From assembly GCA_002082585.1 (NCBI GenBank), contig CP020563.1, forward strand, positions 3,094,001 through 3,158,000: 64,000 nucleotides of DNA, read 5' to 3'. Position numbers and translations under genes: made by a program. Source of the DNA: Kitasatospora albolonga (GTDB lineage: Bacteria; Actinomycetota; Actinomycetes; Streptomycetales; Streptomycetaceae). Below the pieces are notes generated by a model. The model saw nothing but the letters and a program-made list of their open reading frames with translations, did no database searches and was not told where the DNA came from. Shown in pieces: positions 6,842-15,450 of the stretch (position 1 is the first letter of the stretch; each line of letters begins with the position of its first letter).

Positions 6842-9523
6842 TCACCGCCCCGCCGGATGGGCGCTCTTCTGGACGAGCGCCGTCAGCTGGACCCGGGACC
6901 GTACCCCCAGCTTGCGGTAGATCCGGGTGAGGGCCGCCTCCACGGTCTTGACGCTGACGTACAGGGCGGCGGCGATCTCGCGGTTGCCGCGCCCCTCGGT
7001 GACCAGCTCGACGATCCGCCGCTCCGCGTCCGTCAGCCCGGCCGGCCAGCCCCGTACCTCGGTCCGCTCCGGCCGGGCCGGTTCCCACAGCGGCGCGCCC
7101 GCCCGGCGGAACACCGCGTCGGCCTCCGCCTGGAGCTCCCGGGCCCGGGCCGGGCGTCTGCGCCGCCGCTCGACGGTGGAGTACGCCAGGAGCACCCGGC
7201 CGCGCTGCAAGGGGTACCCGAGCCGGTCGAAGGTGCGCAGGGCCCGGTCGAGCAGTCCCTCGGCCGCCTCGTACGCGCCTGCCGCCGTATGGCACAGCGC
7301 CTCGGCCCGGTCGAGCGAGGCCAGCACCCCGCGCCGTACCGGCTCCTCGGCCCGGCGGCGGGCGTCGGCGACCGTCCGCAGGGCGGCGGGCAGGTCCCCG
7401 GCGGCGACCAGCGCCTCGGCGAGGTCGGCGTCGTAACGGACCTCTGCCGGGTCCACGATCCCCAGGTCCTGCACCAGGTCGCGGACCCGGAGCAGATCCG
7501 CCAGGGCGCCGCCGACGTCCCGGAGCAGCAGCCGGGTCATCCCGGACAGGTGCAGGCAGTGCGTGGCCAGGACGGTGTCGCCGTCCTCCTGCGAGGCCGT
7601 CAGGCCGAGGTCCGCGTAGGCGAGCGCCTGTTCGAGGGTGCCGCCCGCGAGTTCGGCGAGCGCGGCGGCGTGCCACGGCGGTCCGGGTGACGCGCCCAGC
7701 TCGCGGGTGAGCGCCAGCAGCCGGTGGGCCTCCTCGCGGGCGACCGGGCCCTCGCCGCGCAGGGCGTGGATACGGACGGAGCTGCTGAGCAGCCAGAGCC
7801 GGTCGGCGGGGCGGGCCGGGGGGTGCAGGGCGTCCAGCAGCCGCCCGGCCTCGTCCAGCCGGTCGTCGAGCAGGGCGAATCCGACGCCGATCCGGCGGGG
7901 CTCCCCGGGGGTGCGGCCCGCTCCGGCCGCCGTGCCCGCCGCCAGGGCGCGGCGGAGCAGCTCGGCGTGGCCCGGCGAGCCGCGTGCCTGCTCGATGCGG
8001 GCGGTCAGGGCCAGGGCGGAGGAGTGGGTCGTGGCGTCACCGGCCCGCCCGGCCAGTTCGGCGGCCGAGCGGGCGTGCGTCAGCGCCTCGGTGTGGCAGC
8101 CCCGGTTGACCCACAGGCTCCGGGCGAGCCGCAGGTGCGCCGCCGAGGCGAGCGCCGGTTCGTCGGCGGCCACGGCCTCGGCCAGGGCCCGTTCCGCCAT
8201 GTGCTCCACCAGGGCGGCGCCCCGGCCCGCCGCGTCGACGACGGCGAGCCGGGCCTGGGCGCGGACCGCCGGGACGGCCCGTCTGCGGTCCAGCTGCTCC
8301 AGCGCCGTACGGGCCAGATCGAACCGCCCGGCCGCCTCGGCGTCCCAGGCGGCGGCGACCAGCAGATCGTGCCGGGCGCCGCCCGCGAGCAGGCCGAACT
8401 CGGCGGCCCGGGTGTGGTCGCCGCTCTCCCGTGCGGCGGTGGCGGCGTCGGCCAGCGCGGGGACCAGCCGCGCGGGGAGTTCGGCGGGGGTCAGGGCGGA
8501 CGCCTCGTGCCAGACCCGGTCGTCGTCCTCGGACGCGGCGGCGGCCAGGGCCAGATGCGCCTGGCGCACCGCCTCGCCGCTGGCCTCGGCGAGGAGGCAC
8601 TCCCGGACGACCGGGGCCGGGAAGCAGACGGTCCCGGAGACCCGGATCAACCCGGCGGCCTCGGCCTCCGCGAGGGCCACGTCGGCGGAGGGCCCGGCGG
8701 CCCGGCGTACGGCGTCGGGCGAGGGGTCGGCCGCCAGCGAGGCGAGGAGCAGCACCCAGTGCACCGGGGCCGCCAGCCCCGCGAGCCACGCCCGCAGCGC
8801 CTTGCGGGCGTGCGGGGCGAGCGGCTGGGTGTCCAGGACCGCCGGTGCTCCGGCCCGGGCGAGTCCGGCGGCGAGGTCCGAGACCAGCCGGGGGTTGCCG
8901 CCGGTCGCGGTGTGGATGCGCGCGGCGGTCCGCAGCGGGATGCCGAAGGACCGTACGACGGCCGCCGACTCCTCGGGGCTGAGCGCGGGGACGGCGATCT
9001 CCACCGCGTCACCGCCGAGGACGTCCTGCGGCAGCGGGCCGTCGGGCCGCAGCGCGGCCAGCAGCGAGACACTGCCCCGGCTGCGGCGGGCCGCGAAGCC
9101 GAAGACGTCGAGGCTGTCCGGGCCCCACCAGTGCATGTCGTCGGCGGCGAGCAGCAGACGGGCCCGGCGCCCCCACGCCTGGAGGCAGGAGAGGACCGTG
9201 ACACGCAGGATCGCGGGATCGGGCTCGGGCCCGGTGACCCGGCGCAGCACCCAGTCGATCGTCGACCGCTGGATGTCGGGGAGTTCGCCGCTCACGTCCG
9301 CCGGGCAGACGGTGAAGAGGTCGACCAGGGGGACGTACGGGAGGTGGGCGTCGGCGGGCGCCGAGCTGAGCCTGACGACGGGGTCCCCGGAGGACTGCCA
9401 CACCGTGCACACCGCGTCCAGCACGGCGGACTTGCCGAACCCGGTGGGCCCGACCACCGCCACCGCACCGGCCTGCCGCAGCTCTCCGGAGACCTGGTCG
9501 ACCAGAGGGCGGCGCGCCCTCAC
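6842..9523 (-). CDS. LAL-type LuxR family transcriptional regulator (P-loop ATPase + HTH)
   Basis: A protein of about 893 residues. The N-terminus has a Walker A motif VGPTGFGKS at residues 24-32 and a Walker B-like LLLAADDMHWWG. The middle is a long alanine-rich helical (TPR-like) region. The C-terminus (about 832-885) is a LuxR helix-turn-helix: LTDAERRIVELVTEG then NREIAAALYVSVKTVEAAL and LGVRSRVQL. Such large ATP-binding LuxR regulators commonly activate secondary-metabolite clusters in Streptomyces. The GTG start at 9523 overlaps the stop of the aminopeptidase gene in a GTGA; a GTG six codons upstream is an alternative. The protein lacks the usual N-terminal leader before the ATPase domain. 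It may control the adjacent 1-6.6 kb cluster (inference from position). Confidence 0.85.
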   Translation of the reverse strand: MRARRPLVDQVSGELRQAGAVAVVGPTGFGKSAVLDAVCTVWQSSGDPVVRLSSAPADAHLPYVPLVDLFTVCPADVSGELPDIQRSTIDWVLRRVTGPEPDPAILRVTVLSCLQAWGRRARLLLAADDMHWWGPDSLDVFGFAARRSRGSVSLLAALRPDGPLPQDVLGGDAVEIAVPALSPEESAAVVRSFGIPLRTAARIHTATGGNPRLVSDLAAGLARAGAPAVLDTQPLAPHARKALRAWLAGLAAPVHWVLLLASLAADPSPDAVRRAAGPSADVALAEAEAAGLIRVSGTVCFPAPVVRECLLAEASGEAVRQAHLALAAAASEDDDRVWHEASALTPAELPARLVPALADAATAARESGDHTRAAEFGLLAGGARHDLLVAAAWDAEAAGRFDLARTALEQLDRRRAVPAVRAQARLAVVDAAGRGAALVEHMAERALAEAVAADEPALASAAHLRLARSLWVNRGCHTEALTHARSAAELAGRAGDATTHSSALALTARIEQARGSPGHAELLRRALAAGTAAGAGRTPGEPRRIGVGFALLDDRLDEAGRLLDALHPPARPADRLWLLSSSVRIHALRGEGPVAREEAHRLLALTRELGASPGPPWHAAALAELAGGTLEQALAYADLGLTASQEDGDTVLATHCLHLSGMTRLLLRDVGGALADLLRVRDLVQDLGIVDPAEVRYDADLAEALVAAGDLPAALRTVADARRRAEEPVRRGVLASLDRAEALCHTAAGAYEAAEGLLDRALRTFDRLGYPLQRGRVLLAYSTVERRRRRPARARELQAEADAVFRRAGAPLWEPARPERTEVRGWPAGLTDAERRIVELVTEGRGNREIAAALYVSVKTVEAALTRIYRKLGVRSRVQLTALVQKSAHPAGR

Positions 9524-10965
9524 CGCAACGCGTCCATCCACGCCTCGACCTCGTCCGCCCCGCGTGGCAGACCGGAGGAGAGGCAGAGCGAGCCGTCGGC
9601 CGTGATGACGAAGTCGTCCTCGATGCGTACGCCGATGCCGCGCAGTTCCTCGGGGACCGTCAGGTCGTCGGGCTGGAAGTAGAGGCCGGGCTCGACGGTG
9701 AGCACATGGCCCTCCGCCAGCACACCGCCCACGTAGGTCTCGCTGCGGGCGGCGGCGCAGTCGTGGCAGTCCAGGCCGAGCATGTGGCCCGTGCCGCAGA
9801 CGGTGTACCTGCGGTACAGGGCGTCCTCGTGCGGGAGGGCCGTGCCGCCGGGCCGCAGCCCCCAGGCGTCGAGCCCCTCGGTGATGACGCGGGTCGCGGC
9901 GTCGTGGAAGGCGCTGTACGGCGCGCCGGGCCGCAGGGCGGCGATGCCCGCCGACTGGGCGGCGAACACCAGGTCGTAGACGCGGCGCTGGGCGTCCGTG
10001 AAGCGTCCGCCGACCGGCAGCGTACGGGTGACGTCCCCGGTGTAGAACGAGTCGGCCTCGACGCCCGCGTCCAGCAGGAGCAGCTCGCCCTCCCGCACCG
10101 GGCCGTCGTTGCGCATCCAGTGCAGGACGCAGGCGTGCGCCCCGGCGGCCGCGATGGTGTCGAACCCGAGGCCGTAGCCCTCGAGCCGGGCGCGGCGGTT
10201 GAAGGTGCCCTCGACCCAGCGTTCGCCCCGGGCGAGGCGGGTGGCGTGGGGCAGTTCGCCGACGACGTCGTGGAAGCCCGCGACGGTGTGCCCCACGGCG
10301 GCGCGCAGCTGCTCGATCTCCCACTCGTCCTTGACCAGCCGCAACTCGGAGAGGAAGGCGAGCAGTTCGGCATCGGCGTCCGGTGCGGACGGCGGTACGA
10401 GCGCGTCGACGCGTGCGTCCTCGCCGCGCACCACCCGGGTCGGGACACCGCCGCCGAGCGCCTGCTCCAGAGCGTCCCGGTGGGCCGCCTCGATGCCGAG
10501 AACGTCGGCGGTCTCCGGGAGCGTACGGCGTCGGCCGACCCAGAACTCGCCGTGCTGCCGGTCGCTGTAGAACTCCGCCCCGTACGGACCGGCGTCGCGC
10601 GGTGACCTCGGCCGGGTGAACAGGGTGACCTCGTGCCCGGTGCCGGTGGGCTCGAAGACGAGCACGCTGTCGGGCACCGCCTGGGTGCCCTGCTCGGCGG
10701 TGAGGTGGATGAACGCGGAGTGCGGCCGGAAGGCGTAGTCGAAGTCGTTGCTGCGGACCTTGAACCCGCCCGACGGGACGACGATCCGTTCCCCGGGGAA
10801 CCGCTCGGAGAGCGCCGCGCGCCGCTTGGCCGCGTACACGGCCCCGGGGGCGGGCGGCAGTCCCGGGTCCGGGTCCGCCCACCCATGCCGAAAGACCTCG
10901 GCCACCGCGGCCGGTACTCGACGGTCGTGACTCCGCGTCCCGCGCAAGCCGTCCTGCCGTTCCAT
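9520..10965 (-). CDS. aminopeptidase P family Xaa-Pro aminopeptidase (paralogue next to LuxR gene)
   Basis: A 481-residue M24 metallopeptidase with the N-terminal aminopeptidase P domain (RRAALSERFPGERIVVPSG, then SNDFDYAFRPHSAFIHLT) and the C-terminal pita-bread domain. Metal ligands are visible: LLLLDAGVEADSFYTGDVTRTLPV (two Asp), GTGHMLGLDCHD (His), VLTVEPGLYF (Glu) and GIGVRIEDDF (Glu). It would remove N-terminal residues preceding proline. It is a diverged paralogue of the next gene (11082-12551), with which it shares most motifs. Its TGA overlaps the LuxR regulator GTG, so the peptidase and regulator are co-translated, an unusual pairing. Confidence 0.9.
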   Translation of the reverse strand: MERQDGLRGTRSHDRRVPAAVAEVFRHGWADPDPGLPPAPGAVYAAKRRAALSERFPGERIVVPSGGFKVRSNDFDYAFRPHSAFIHLTAEQGTQAVPDSVLVFEPTGTGHEVTLFTRPRSPRDAGPYGAEFYSDRQHGEFWVGRRRTLPETADVLGIEAAHRDALEQALGGGVPTRVVRGEDARVDALVPPSAPDADAELLAFLSELRLVKDEWEIEQLRAAVGHTVAGFHDVVGELPHATRLARGERWVEGTFNRRARLEGYGLGFDTIAAAGAHACVLHWMRNDGPVREGELLLLDAGVEADSFYTGDVTRTLPVGGRFTDAQRRVYDLVFAAQSAGIAALRPGAPYSAFHDAATRVITEGLDAWGLRPGGTALPHEDALYRRYTVCGTGHMLGLDCHDCAAARSETYVGGVLAEGHVLTVEPGLYFQPDDLTVPEELRGIGVRIEDDFVITADGSLCLSSGLPRGADEVEAWMDALR

Positions 10966-11081
10966 CGCACGCCTCCGTCATGGGGTGGTCGTCATATGCC
11001 TGTGGTGGTCGCCCTGCGCCTGTGGGGTCATGTGCGCGACGGTTCGGGGCCGCGGCCCGGGGCGGGCCGCGGCGGTCGCCG

Positions 11082-12551
11082 TCACCCCCGCAGCCGGGCC
11101 ATCCATGCCTCCACCTCGTCGGCGGCCCGGGGCAGGCCGGCGGAGAGGTTCTCGTTGCCGTCCTCGGTGACCAGGAAGTCGTCCTCGATCCGGACGCCGA
11201 TGCCGCGGAACTCCTCGGGCACGGTCAGGTCGTCCGCCTGGAAGTACAGGCCGGGTTCGACGGTGAGCACCATGCCCGCCGCCAGCGTGCCTTCGACGTA
11301 CAGCTCGGTGCGGGCCTTGGCGCAGTCGTGGACGTCCAGGCCGATCATGTGGCCGGTACCGGCCAGCGTCCAGCGGCGGAACAGCCCGAGCTCGTACGCC
11401 TCGTCCACCGACCGGTCACCGAACAGGCCCCAGGCGGCGAGGTGTTCGGTGAGCACGCGCTGGGCGGCGTGGTGGAAGTCCCGGTACTTGGCGCCGGGCT
11501 TGACGGCGGCGATCCCGGCCGACTGGGCCTCGTACACCGCGTCGTACACCTTGCGCTGGACGGGCGTGAAGCGGCCGTCGACCGGCAGGGTGCGGGTGAC
11601 GTCGGCGGTGTAGAGGTTGCGGCTCTCCACCCCGGCGTCGAGCAGCAGCAGGTCGCCCGGCCGGGTCTCGCCGTCGTTGCGGACCCAGTGCAGGGTCGTG
11701 GCGTGCGGCCCGGCGGCGCAGACCGACGCGTAACCGACATCGTTGCCCTCGATCCGCGCCCGGGTCCAGAACGTGCCCTCGATGGCCCGCTCCAGGGTCG
11801 GCGTCTCCGTACCGAGGAGCCGCACCACGTCCTCGAAGCCGCGGACGGTGGCCTCGCACGCGTGGCGCAGGTCGGCGATCTCGAACTCGTCCTTGATCAG
11901 CCGCATTTCGGAGAGGAAGACGCGGAACTCGGTGTCGCGCTCGGCGGTCACCTTGTCGTGCAGGGCCGCGTCGACCCCGGCGTCGTAGCCGCGCAGCAGC
12001 CGGATCGGCCCGGTGGCCCCGGCGAGCCGCTCGGTCAGCGTACGGACGTCCTCGCAGGGCAGCCCGAGGAGCCGCTCGTTCTCGGTGAGGCTGTTGCGGC
12101 GGCCGTCCCAGAGCTCACCGTGGTAGTCGAGCCAGAACTCGCCGGACTCGCGGTCGGACCGGGGAAGCAGATAGGCGGTCGCCCGGTGCCCGCCGTCCTG
12201 AGCGGGCTCCAGCACCAGTACGGCGTCCTGCGACTGATCACCCGTCAGGTAGACGTAGTCGGAGGAGGGCCGGAAGGGGTAGTCCGTGTCGTTGGAGCGG
12301 ACCTTCGGGTTGCCCGCGGGCACCACCAGCAGCTCACTGGGGAACCGGGCGGAGAGCGCCGCCCGGCGGCGCGCGGTGAACTCCGCCTGCGCGATGGGCT
12401 CCAGGCCGCGGCGCTCGGTGTCCGCCCAGCCCTGCTTCATGTTCTCGGCGAGTTCGGTGCTCACGTCCCCGTACAGACCGTTCTTCCGCGTCCTGTTCTC
12501 GTCCGTCTCGTCAGTCACCACGGCCTCGGCCTCCTGAAGCGAATCCGTCAC
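11082..12551 (-). CDS. pepP: aminopeptidase P (Xaa-Pro aminopeptidase)
   Basis: A 489-residue M24B aminopeptidase P. The N-terminal domain shows RRAALSARFPSELLVVPAG and RSNDTDYPFRPSSDYVYLTGDQ. The catalytic domain has LLLLDAGVESRNLYTADVTRTLPV, GTGHMIGLDVHDCAKARTE, VLTVEPGLYFQ and GIGVRIEDDF, which supply the two Asp, one His and two Glu metal ligands. I chose GTG 12551 because GAGGAGG sits 7 bases upstream; an ATG at 12557 is too close to that site. This is probably the housekeeping copy; the downstream paralogue is more diverged. A 116-base gap separates the two, so the second may be co-transcribed. Confidence 0.9.
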   Translation of the reverse strand: MTDSLQEAEAVVTDETDENRTRKNGLYGDVSTELAENMKQGWADTERRGLEPIAQAEFTARRRAALSARFPSELLVVPAGNPKVRSNDTDYPFRPSSDYVYLTGDQSQDAVLVLEPAQDGGHRATAYLLPRSDRESGEFWLDYHGELWDGRRNSLTENERLLGLPCEDVRTLTERLAGATGPIRLLRGYDAGVDAALHDKVTAERDTEFRVFLSEMRLIKDEFEIADLRHACEATVRGFEDVVRLLGTETPTLERAIEGTFWTRARIEGNDVGYASVCAAGPHATTLHWVRNDGETRPGDLLLLDAGVESRNLYTADVTRTLPVDGRFTPVQRKVYDAVYEAQSAGIAAVKPGAKYRDFHHAAQRVLTEHLAAWGLFGDRSVDEAYELGLFRRWTLAGTGHMIGLDVHDCAKARTELYVEGTLAAGMVLTVEPGLYFQADDLTVPEEFRGIGVRIEDDFLVTEDGNENLSAGLPRAADEVEAWMARLRG

Positions 12552-13002
12552 GCACATTCCTCCTCAATCGCAGAAGTCGGCGTCCCTGCGGGGCGACCGA
12601 CCGGACATCTCAACCGGACATCTTCGAGGGGAGCACACCAGCCCACGCAGCAATAGCCGTACCGGATAAGCGACTTGGACCGGAACGAGGAACGACACAC
12701 GGCAAGTCCGGCCATCCACACCGCTTCCGCGCGGACCGGCACGATCCGCACAGCACGCGCGCCTGCCCCGGACCCCCCTCAACTCCCCGGGCAGCACGGC
12801 TTCTTGCCGCAAACGGCACTCTCGCAGCCCCCTCGCACCCCCACTTCATACATCTGTATGAAATCTCGCGAATGCTCTTGCGTCATTTGTCGATGGGCCG
12901 ACGGCGGACGCCCCCATAGGTTTCCCCGGTAGCTTCCCGCACCGGCCCGGAGGGTTTCCCCGCAGGTCAGCCCTCCGGAACTCCCACGGATCACCCCTCA
13001 GC
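12552..13002. other. 451-base intergenic region upstream of pepP
   Basis: Several short frames cross this stretch, but none has a ribosome-binding site together with Streptomyces-like codon usage, so I call no gene. It has more A+T than the surrounding genes, especially at 12840-12900. It contains the ribosome-binding site of pepP (about 12560-12566) and a perfect inverted repeat at 12845-12862. The pepP promoter should lie here; I cannot place -10/-35 boxes with confidence. Confidence 0.5.
12845..12862. promoter_or_regulatory. perfect 8-bp inverted repeat, candidate operator
   Basis: TTCATACATCTGTATGAA is an 8-base perfect inverted repeat with a 2-base spacer in an AT-richer pocket about 295 bases upstream of pepP. 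The shape fits a dimeric repressor site (for example TetR, PadR or GntR type). The binding protein is unknown, and the distance to pepP is large for simple repression. Confidence 0.4.
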
Positions 13003-13821
13003 TCACCCTTCGTCCCGCCCTTCGGCAAGAATCCGGCGGGCGCGTTCCAGCAGGGGCTTGTCGACCATGTGTCCGTCCACCACGGTAACGGAGTCCCCCG
13101 CGGCAAGCACGGTCCTCGCCCACTCCCGTTCGCTCGCGGTCGGCGCGAACCGCTCCGCCACGACGGCGACCTGCGCGGGGTGGATGCACAGCTTCCCGGT
13201 GAAGCCGAGCCGACGCCCGTGGGCGATGTCCGCGGCGAGCACGTCGAGATCCCGCACGCTGGTGGTGACCCCGTCGACCGGAGCGCACCGCCCCGTCGCC
13301 GCCGACGCCGAGACCAGCCGGGAACGGGCGTACGCGAGCGCCAGGTGGTCGTCGTGGGCGACCCCGAGCTGCCCGGCCAGATCCGCGTTGCCGAGCGCGA
13401 CCCGCACCACCCCCGGGGCGGCGCACACCTCCACGGCCCGCTCGATCCCGGCCGCCGTCTCGACCAGCGGCACCAGGGGCGAAGCCCCACCCGCCCGGGC
13501 GCCCAGCTCCGCGAGGACCACGGGGTCCTCGGCCTTGGGCACCATCACGGGCACCCCGAACCCGGCCGCCATCGCGAGATCCTCGTCGCACCAGGGGGTA
13601 CCGGTCGCGTTGATCCGGACCATGGCGTGACGCCCCGCCCCGAGCCACGCGGCGACATGACCCCGCGCCCGCCCCTTGTCCGGCACCGCGACCGCGTCCT
13701 CCAGGTCGAGGATGACCACATCCGCCCCGGTGGCGACGGCCTTGTCGAACCGGTCGGGCCGGTCCCCGGGCACGAACAACAGACTGCGGGCCGTTTCCAG
13801 CCGGCTCACGGACATGCTCAT
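13003..13821 (-). CDS. CitE-like CoA ester lyase (HpcH/HpaI aldolase family)
   Basis: A 272-residue TIM-barrel protein of the citrate lyase beta-subunit-like family. Motifs in order: LFVPGDRPDRFDKA (about residues 15-28), VVILDLEDAV (35-44), MVRINATGT (the Arg for substrate binding, about 67), MVPKAEDP (about 92), LVPLVETAAG (Glu metal ligand, about 117), VALGNADLAGQLG (Asp ligand) and KLCIHPAQV near the C-terminus. Free-standing members cleave malyl-, citramalyl- or related CoA thioesters; no acyl carrier or other lyase subunit is present, so it is not the citrate lyase complex. Start ATG 13821 is 11 bases after GAGGAGG; ATG at codon 3 is possible. It is a single gene, with the tRNA on the other side. 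Confidence 0.85.
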   Translation of the reverse strand: MSMSVSRLETARSLLFVPGDRPDRFDKAVATGADVVILDLEDAVAVPDKGRARGHVAAWLGAGRHAMVRINATGTPWCDEDLAMAAGFGVPVMVPKAEDPVVLAELGARAGGASPLVPLVETAAGIERAVEVCAAPGVVRVALGNADLAGQLGVAHDDHLALAYARSRLVSASAATGRCAPVDGVTTSVRDLDVLAADIAHGRRLGFTGKLCIHPAQVAVVAERFAPTASEREWARTVLAAGDSVTVVDGHMVDKPLLERARRILAEGRDEG

Positions 13822-13967
13822 ACGGACGGGCCCCTCCTCGACGACTGGCTCAGGAGCGCCATCATGTGCGGCGAGGGGCGGCGGGGTCGAGCGACCGGCG
13901 GGGCGGGCACACCACCCGCTACACTGGCGGCGGCGAGCAAACCGTCACGGATCGCTCGCACATCCTC

Positions 13968-14040
13968 GCCTTCGTAGCTCAGGGGATAGAGCACCGCTCT
14001 CCTAAAGCGGGTGTCGCAGGTTCGAATCCTGCCGGGGGCA
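13968..14040 (+). tRNA. tRNA-Arg (anticodon CCT)
   Basis: A 73-base cloverleaf. The acceptor stem pairs 13968-13974 with 14033-14039, discriminator A at 14040. The anticodon stem CCGCT/AGCGG (13994-13998/14006-14010) encloses CTCCTAA, anticodon CCT at 14001-14003. The T arm is GCAGG-TTCGAAT-CCTGC (14016-14032). No CCA is encoded, as is usual for many Streptomyces tRNAs. It reads AGG, a rare codon here. tRNA-Arg genes are frequent integration sites for actinobacterial elements, but I found no second copy of its 3' end in the window. Confidence 0.95.
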
Positions 14041-14046
14041 CACGAC

Positions 14047-14088
14047 AAAGGGCCGGTCCAGAGGAGTGATCCTCTGGACCGGCCCTTT
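14047..14088. terminator. perfect 19-bp hairpin after the tRNA, probably bidirectional
   Basis: Bases 14047-14065 are exactly complementary to 14070-14088 with a GTGA loop. The arms begin AAAGGG and end CCCTTT, so a short U run results in both directions. It lies between tRNA-Arg (+) and the end of the acyltransferase gene (-) and can end both transcripts. Confidence 0.85.
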
Positions 14089-14102
14089 GCGATCACCAAC
14101 GG

Positions 14103-15287
14103 CTACGGCGTACGCACCGACTCCGGCTCCGTGACCGATGGGGCCGGTGGGGCCGGTGGTGTCGTTGGTGGCGGTGGTACGTCGGCAGATGGCCGCTCCC
14201 GCTCCTTCTGCCGCTGCGGCCCGGGGGCGGCCGGGGCGAAGAGCCACCCCACGGAGGGCCGGGTCAGGGGGCGGACCAGGCGGCGTACGGGTGGGGAGCC
14301 GAGCAGCATCGTCAGCAGGATCGCGCACAGCACCAGGCCGACGATCTCCAGCGGGGTGTTCACCCGTGCTATCCAGCCCAGCTCCCGGGCGGGCAGGATG
14401 ACCAGCGGGTGCAGCAGGTAGATCGTGAACCCGCCCGCGCCCAGCGCGCTGATCAGCGGCAGCCGCCGCCGGGGCATCAGCCGCAGCATGCAGAGCACCA
14501 GGGCCGCGGCCGAGGCCAGCACCAGCAGCCGGACGATCCAGGCCCACTCCAGGCCCAGCGGGTCGGCGTCGGAGTAGGGGTGGCGCATCGAGAGCCAGTT
14601 GCCCTTGATCTCCCTGTGCCACTGCCACCCCACGACACAGGAGGCGACGATCCCGGCGACCGCCGCGTACAGGCTCCAGCGGCTGGTGAACCAGGTGTCC
14701 AGGCCACCCTGGCCGATCCGCCAGCCGAGGTAGAACAGCGGCAGGTAGACCAGTGTGCGGCTCGCCGAGAAGGGCAGCCCGAACTCGTCGACGTACCCCA
14801 CGGCGAGGGCCACGCCCGTGGTGACGAGCAGGGGGTGGCGCAGTTGGACCACCAGGGGCAGGAGCAGCCGCCAGAAGAAGAGCGACATCAGGAACCACAG
14901 CGTCCACGGCAGCTGGACGATATGCACGGTGAACCCGTCGCCCAGCCAGTACTTCTCCAGCGAGTAGAGCAGGCTGAACGCGAGGGCGGGCAGCACGATG
15001 CTCTGGAGCAGGGTGCGCAGGGAACGGGGGCCGAGGGGCCCCGCGCTGCTGAACACTCCGGCCAGCATGACGAAGGCGGGCACCCGGAAGGCCCAGCCGG
15101 CGATGTGGAAGGAGTGCAGCACGTCTTCCCGCGCCATGATGCTGCCGCCGGTGTGCAGGATCACGATCAGCGTGGCGGAGAGGAACCGGGCGTTGTCCCA
15201 CCACGGGTTCCTGGACCGGCCGGGAGGGGGAGGGGGTCCCGGGGCGGCAGTCGTGGACTGTCCGCGGACGGGGAGGGGCTTGTCCAT
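14103..15287 (-). CDS. acyltransferase 3 family membrane protein (OafA/YrhL type)
   Basis: About 394 residues with roughly ten hydrophobic segments. The N-terminus WWDNARFLSATLIVILHTGG fits the acyltransferase 3 pattern, whose conserved His (here in ILHTGG) is needed for acyl transfer to sugars or surface polymers. FLMSLFFWRLLLP and GGFTIYLLHPLVILP are further typical helices. The C-terminal 45 residues are a Pro/Arg-rich cytoplasmic tail. I set the start at ATG 15287 (MDKPLPVRG); the frame is open to GTG 15434, but that extension does not look coding. Likely role: O-acylation of cell-envelope glycans; the substrate is unknown. It ends at the bidirectional hairpin next to the tRNA. Confidence 0.8.
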   Translation of the reverse strand: MDKPLPVRGQSTTAAPGPPPPPGRSRNPWWDNARFLSATLIVILHTGGSIMAREDVLHSFHIAGWAFRVPAFVMLAGVFSSAGPLGPRSLRTLLQSIVLPALAFSLLYSLEKYWLGDGFTVHIVQLPWTLWFLMSLFFWRLLLPLVVQLRHPLLVTTGVALAVGYVDEFGLPFSASRTLVYLPLFYLGWRIGQGGLDTWFTSRWSLYAAVAGIVASCVVGWQWHREIKGNWLSMRHPYSDADPLGLEWAWIVRLLVLASAAALVLCMLRLMPRRRLPLISALGAGGFTIYLLHPLVILPARELGWIARVNTPLEIVGLVLCAILLTMLLGSPPVRRLVRPLTRPSVGWLFAPAAPGPQRQKERERPSADVPPPPTTPPAPPAPSVTEPESVRTP

Positions 15288-15450
15288 CGGGCGGCGGGCT
15301 CCTGGCAGCGGCTCGGCAGCGGAAGGTGGCCGGCGCACTGGTGTTCTCCTCGACGGGCCAGGACACACCGTGCCGATCTCCATGAAGGGCCGGGTGGCCG
15401 GATCGGGTTCGTACGGTGAACTCCGCATGCACACCAGGGGGCCGACGCGC

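Noticed and set aside
9524..10981. N-terminal extension of the LuxR regulator up to 10981
   Set aside because: The stretch is the antisense-phase shadow of the aminopeptidase gene and is not protein-like; GTG 9523 fits the overlap.
12548..12994. Small - strand frames between pepP and the CitE-like gene
   Set aside because: No ribosome-binding site, no Streptomyces-like codon pattern, and they overlap the pepP leader; the Cys/Arg-rich translations look random.
13968..14040. Integration (att) site with duplicated tRNA 3' end
   Set aside because: No second copy of the T-arm/acceptor end was found within the window, and no integrase gene is present.
15288..15434. Longer start for the acyltransferase
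   Set aside because: The extra 49 residues are Pro/Arg-rich and lack a signal or domain. No ribosome-binding site was seen at 15434.
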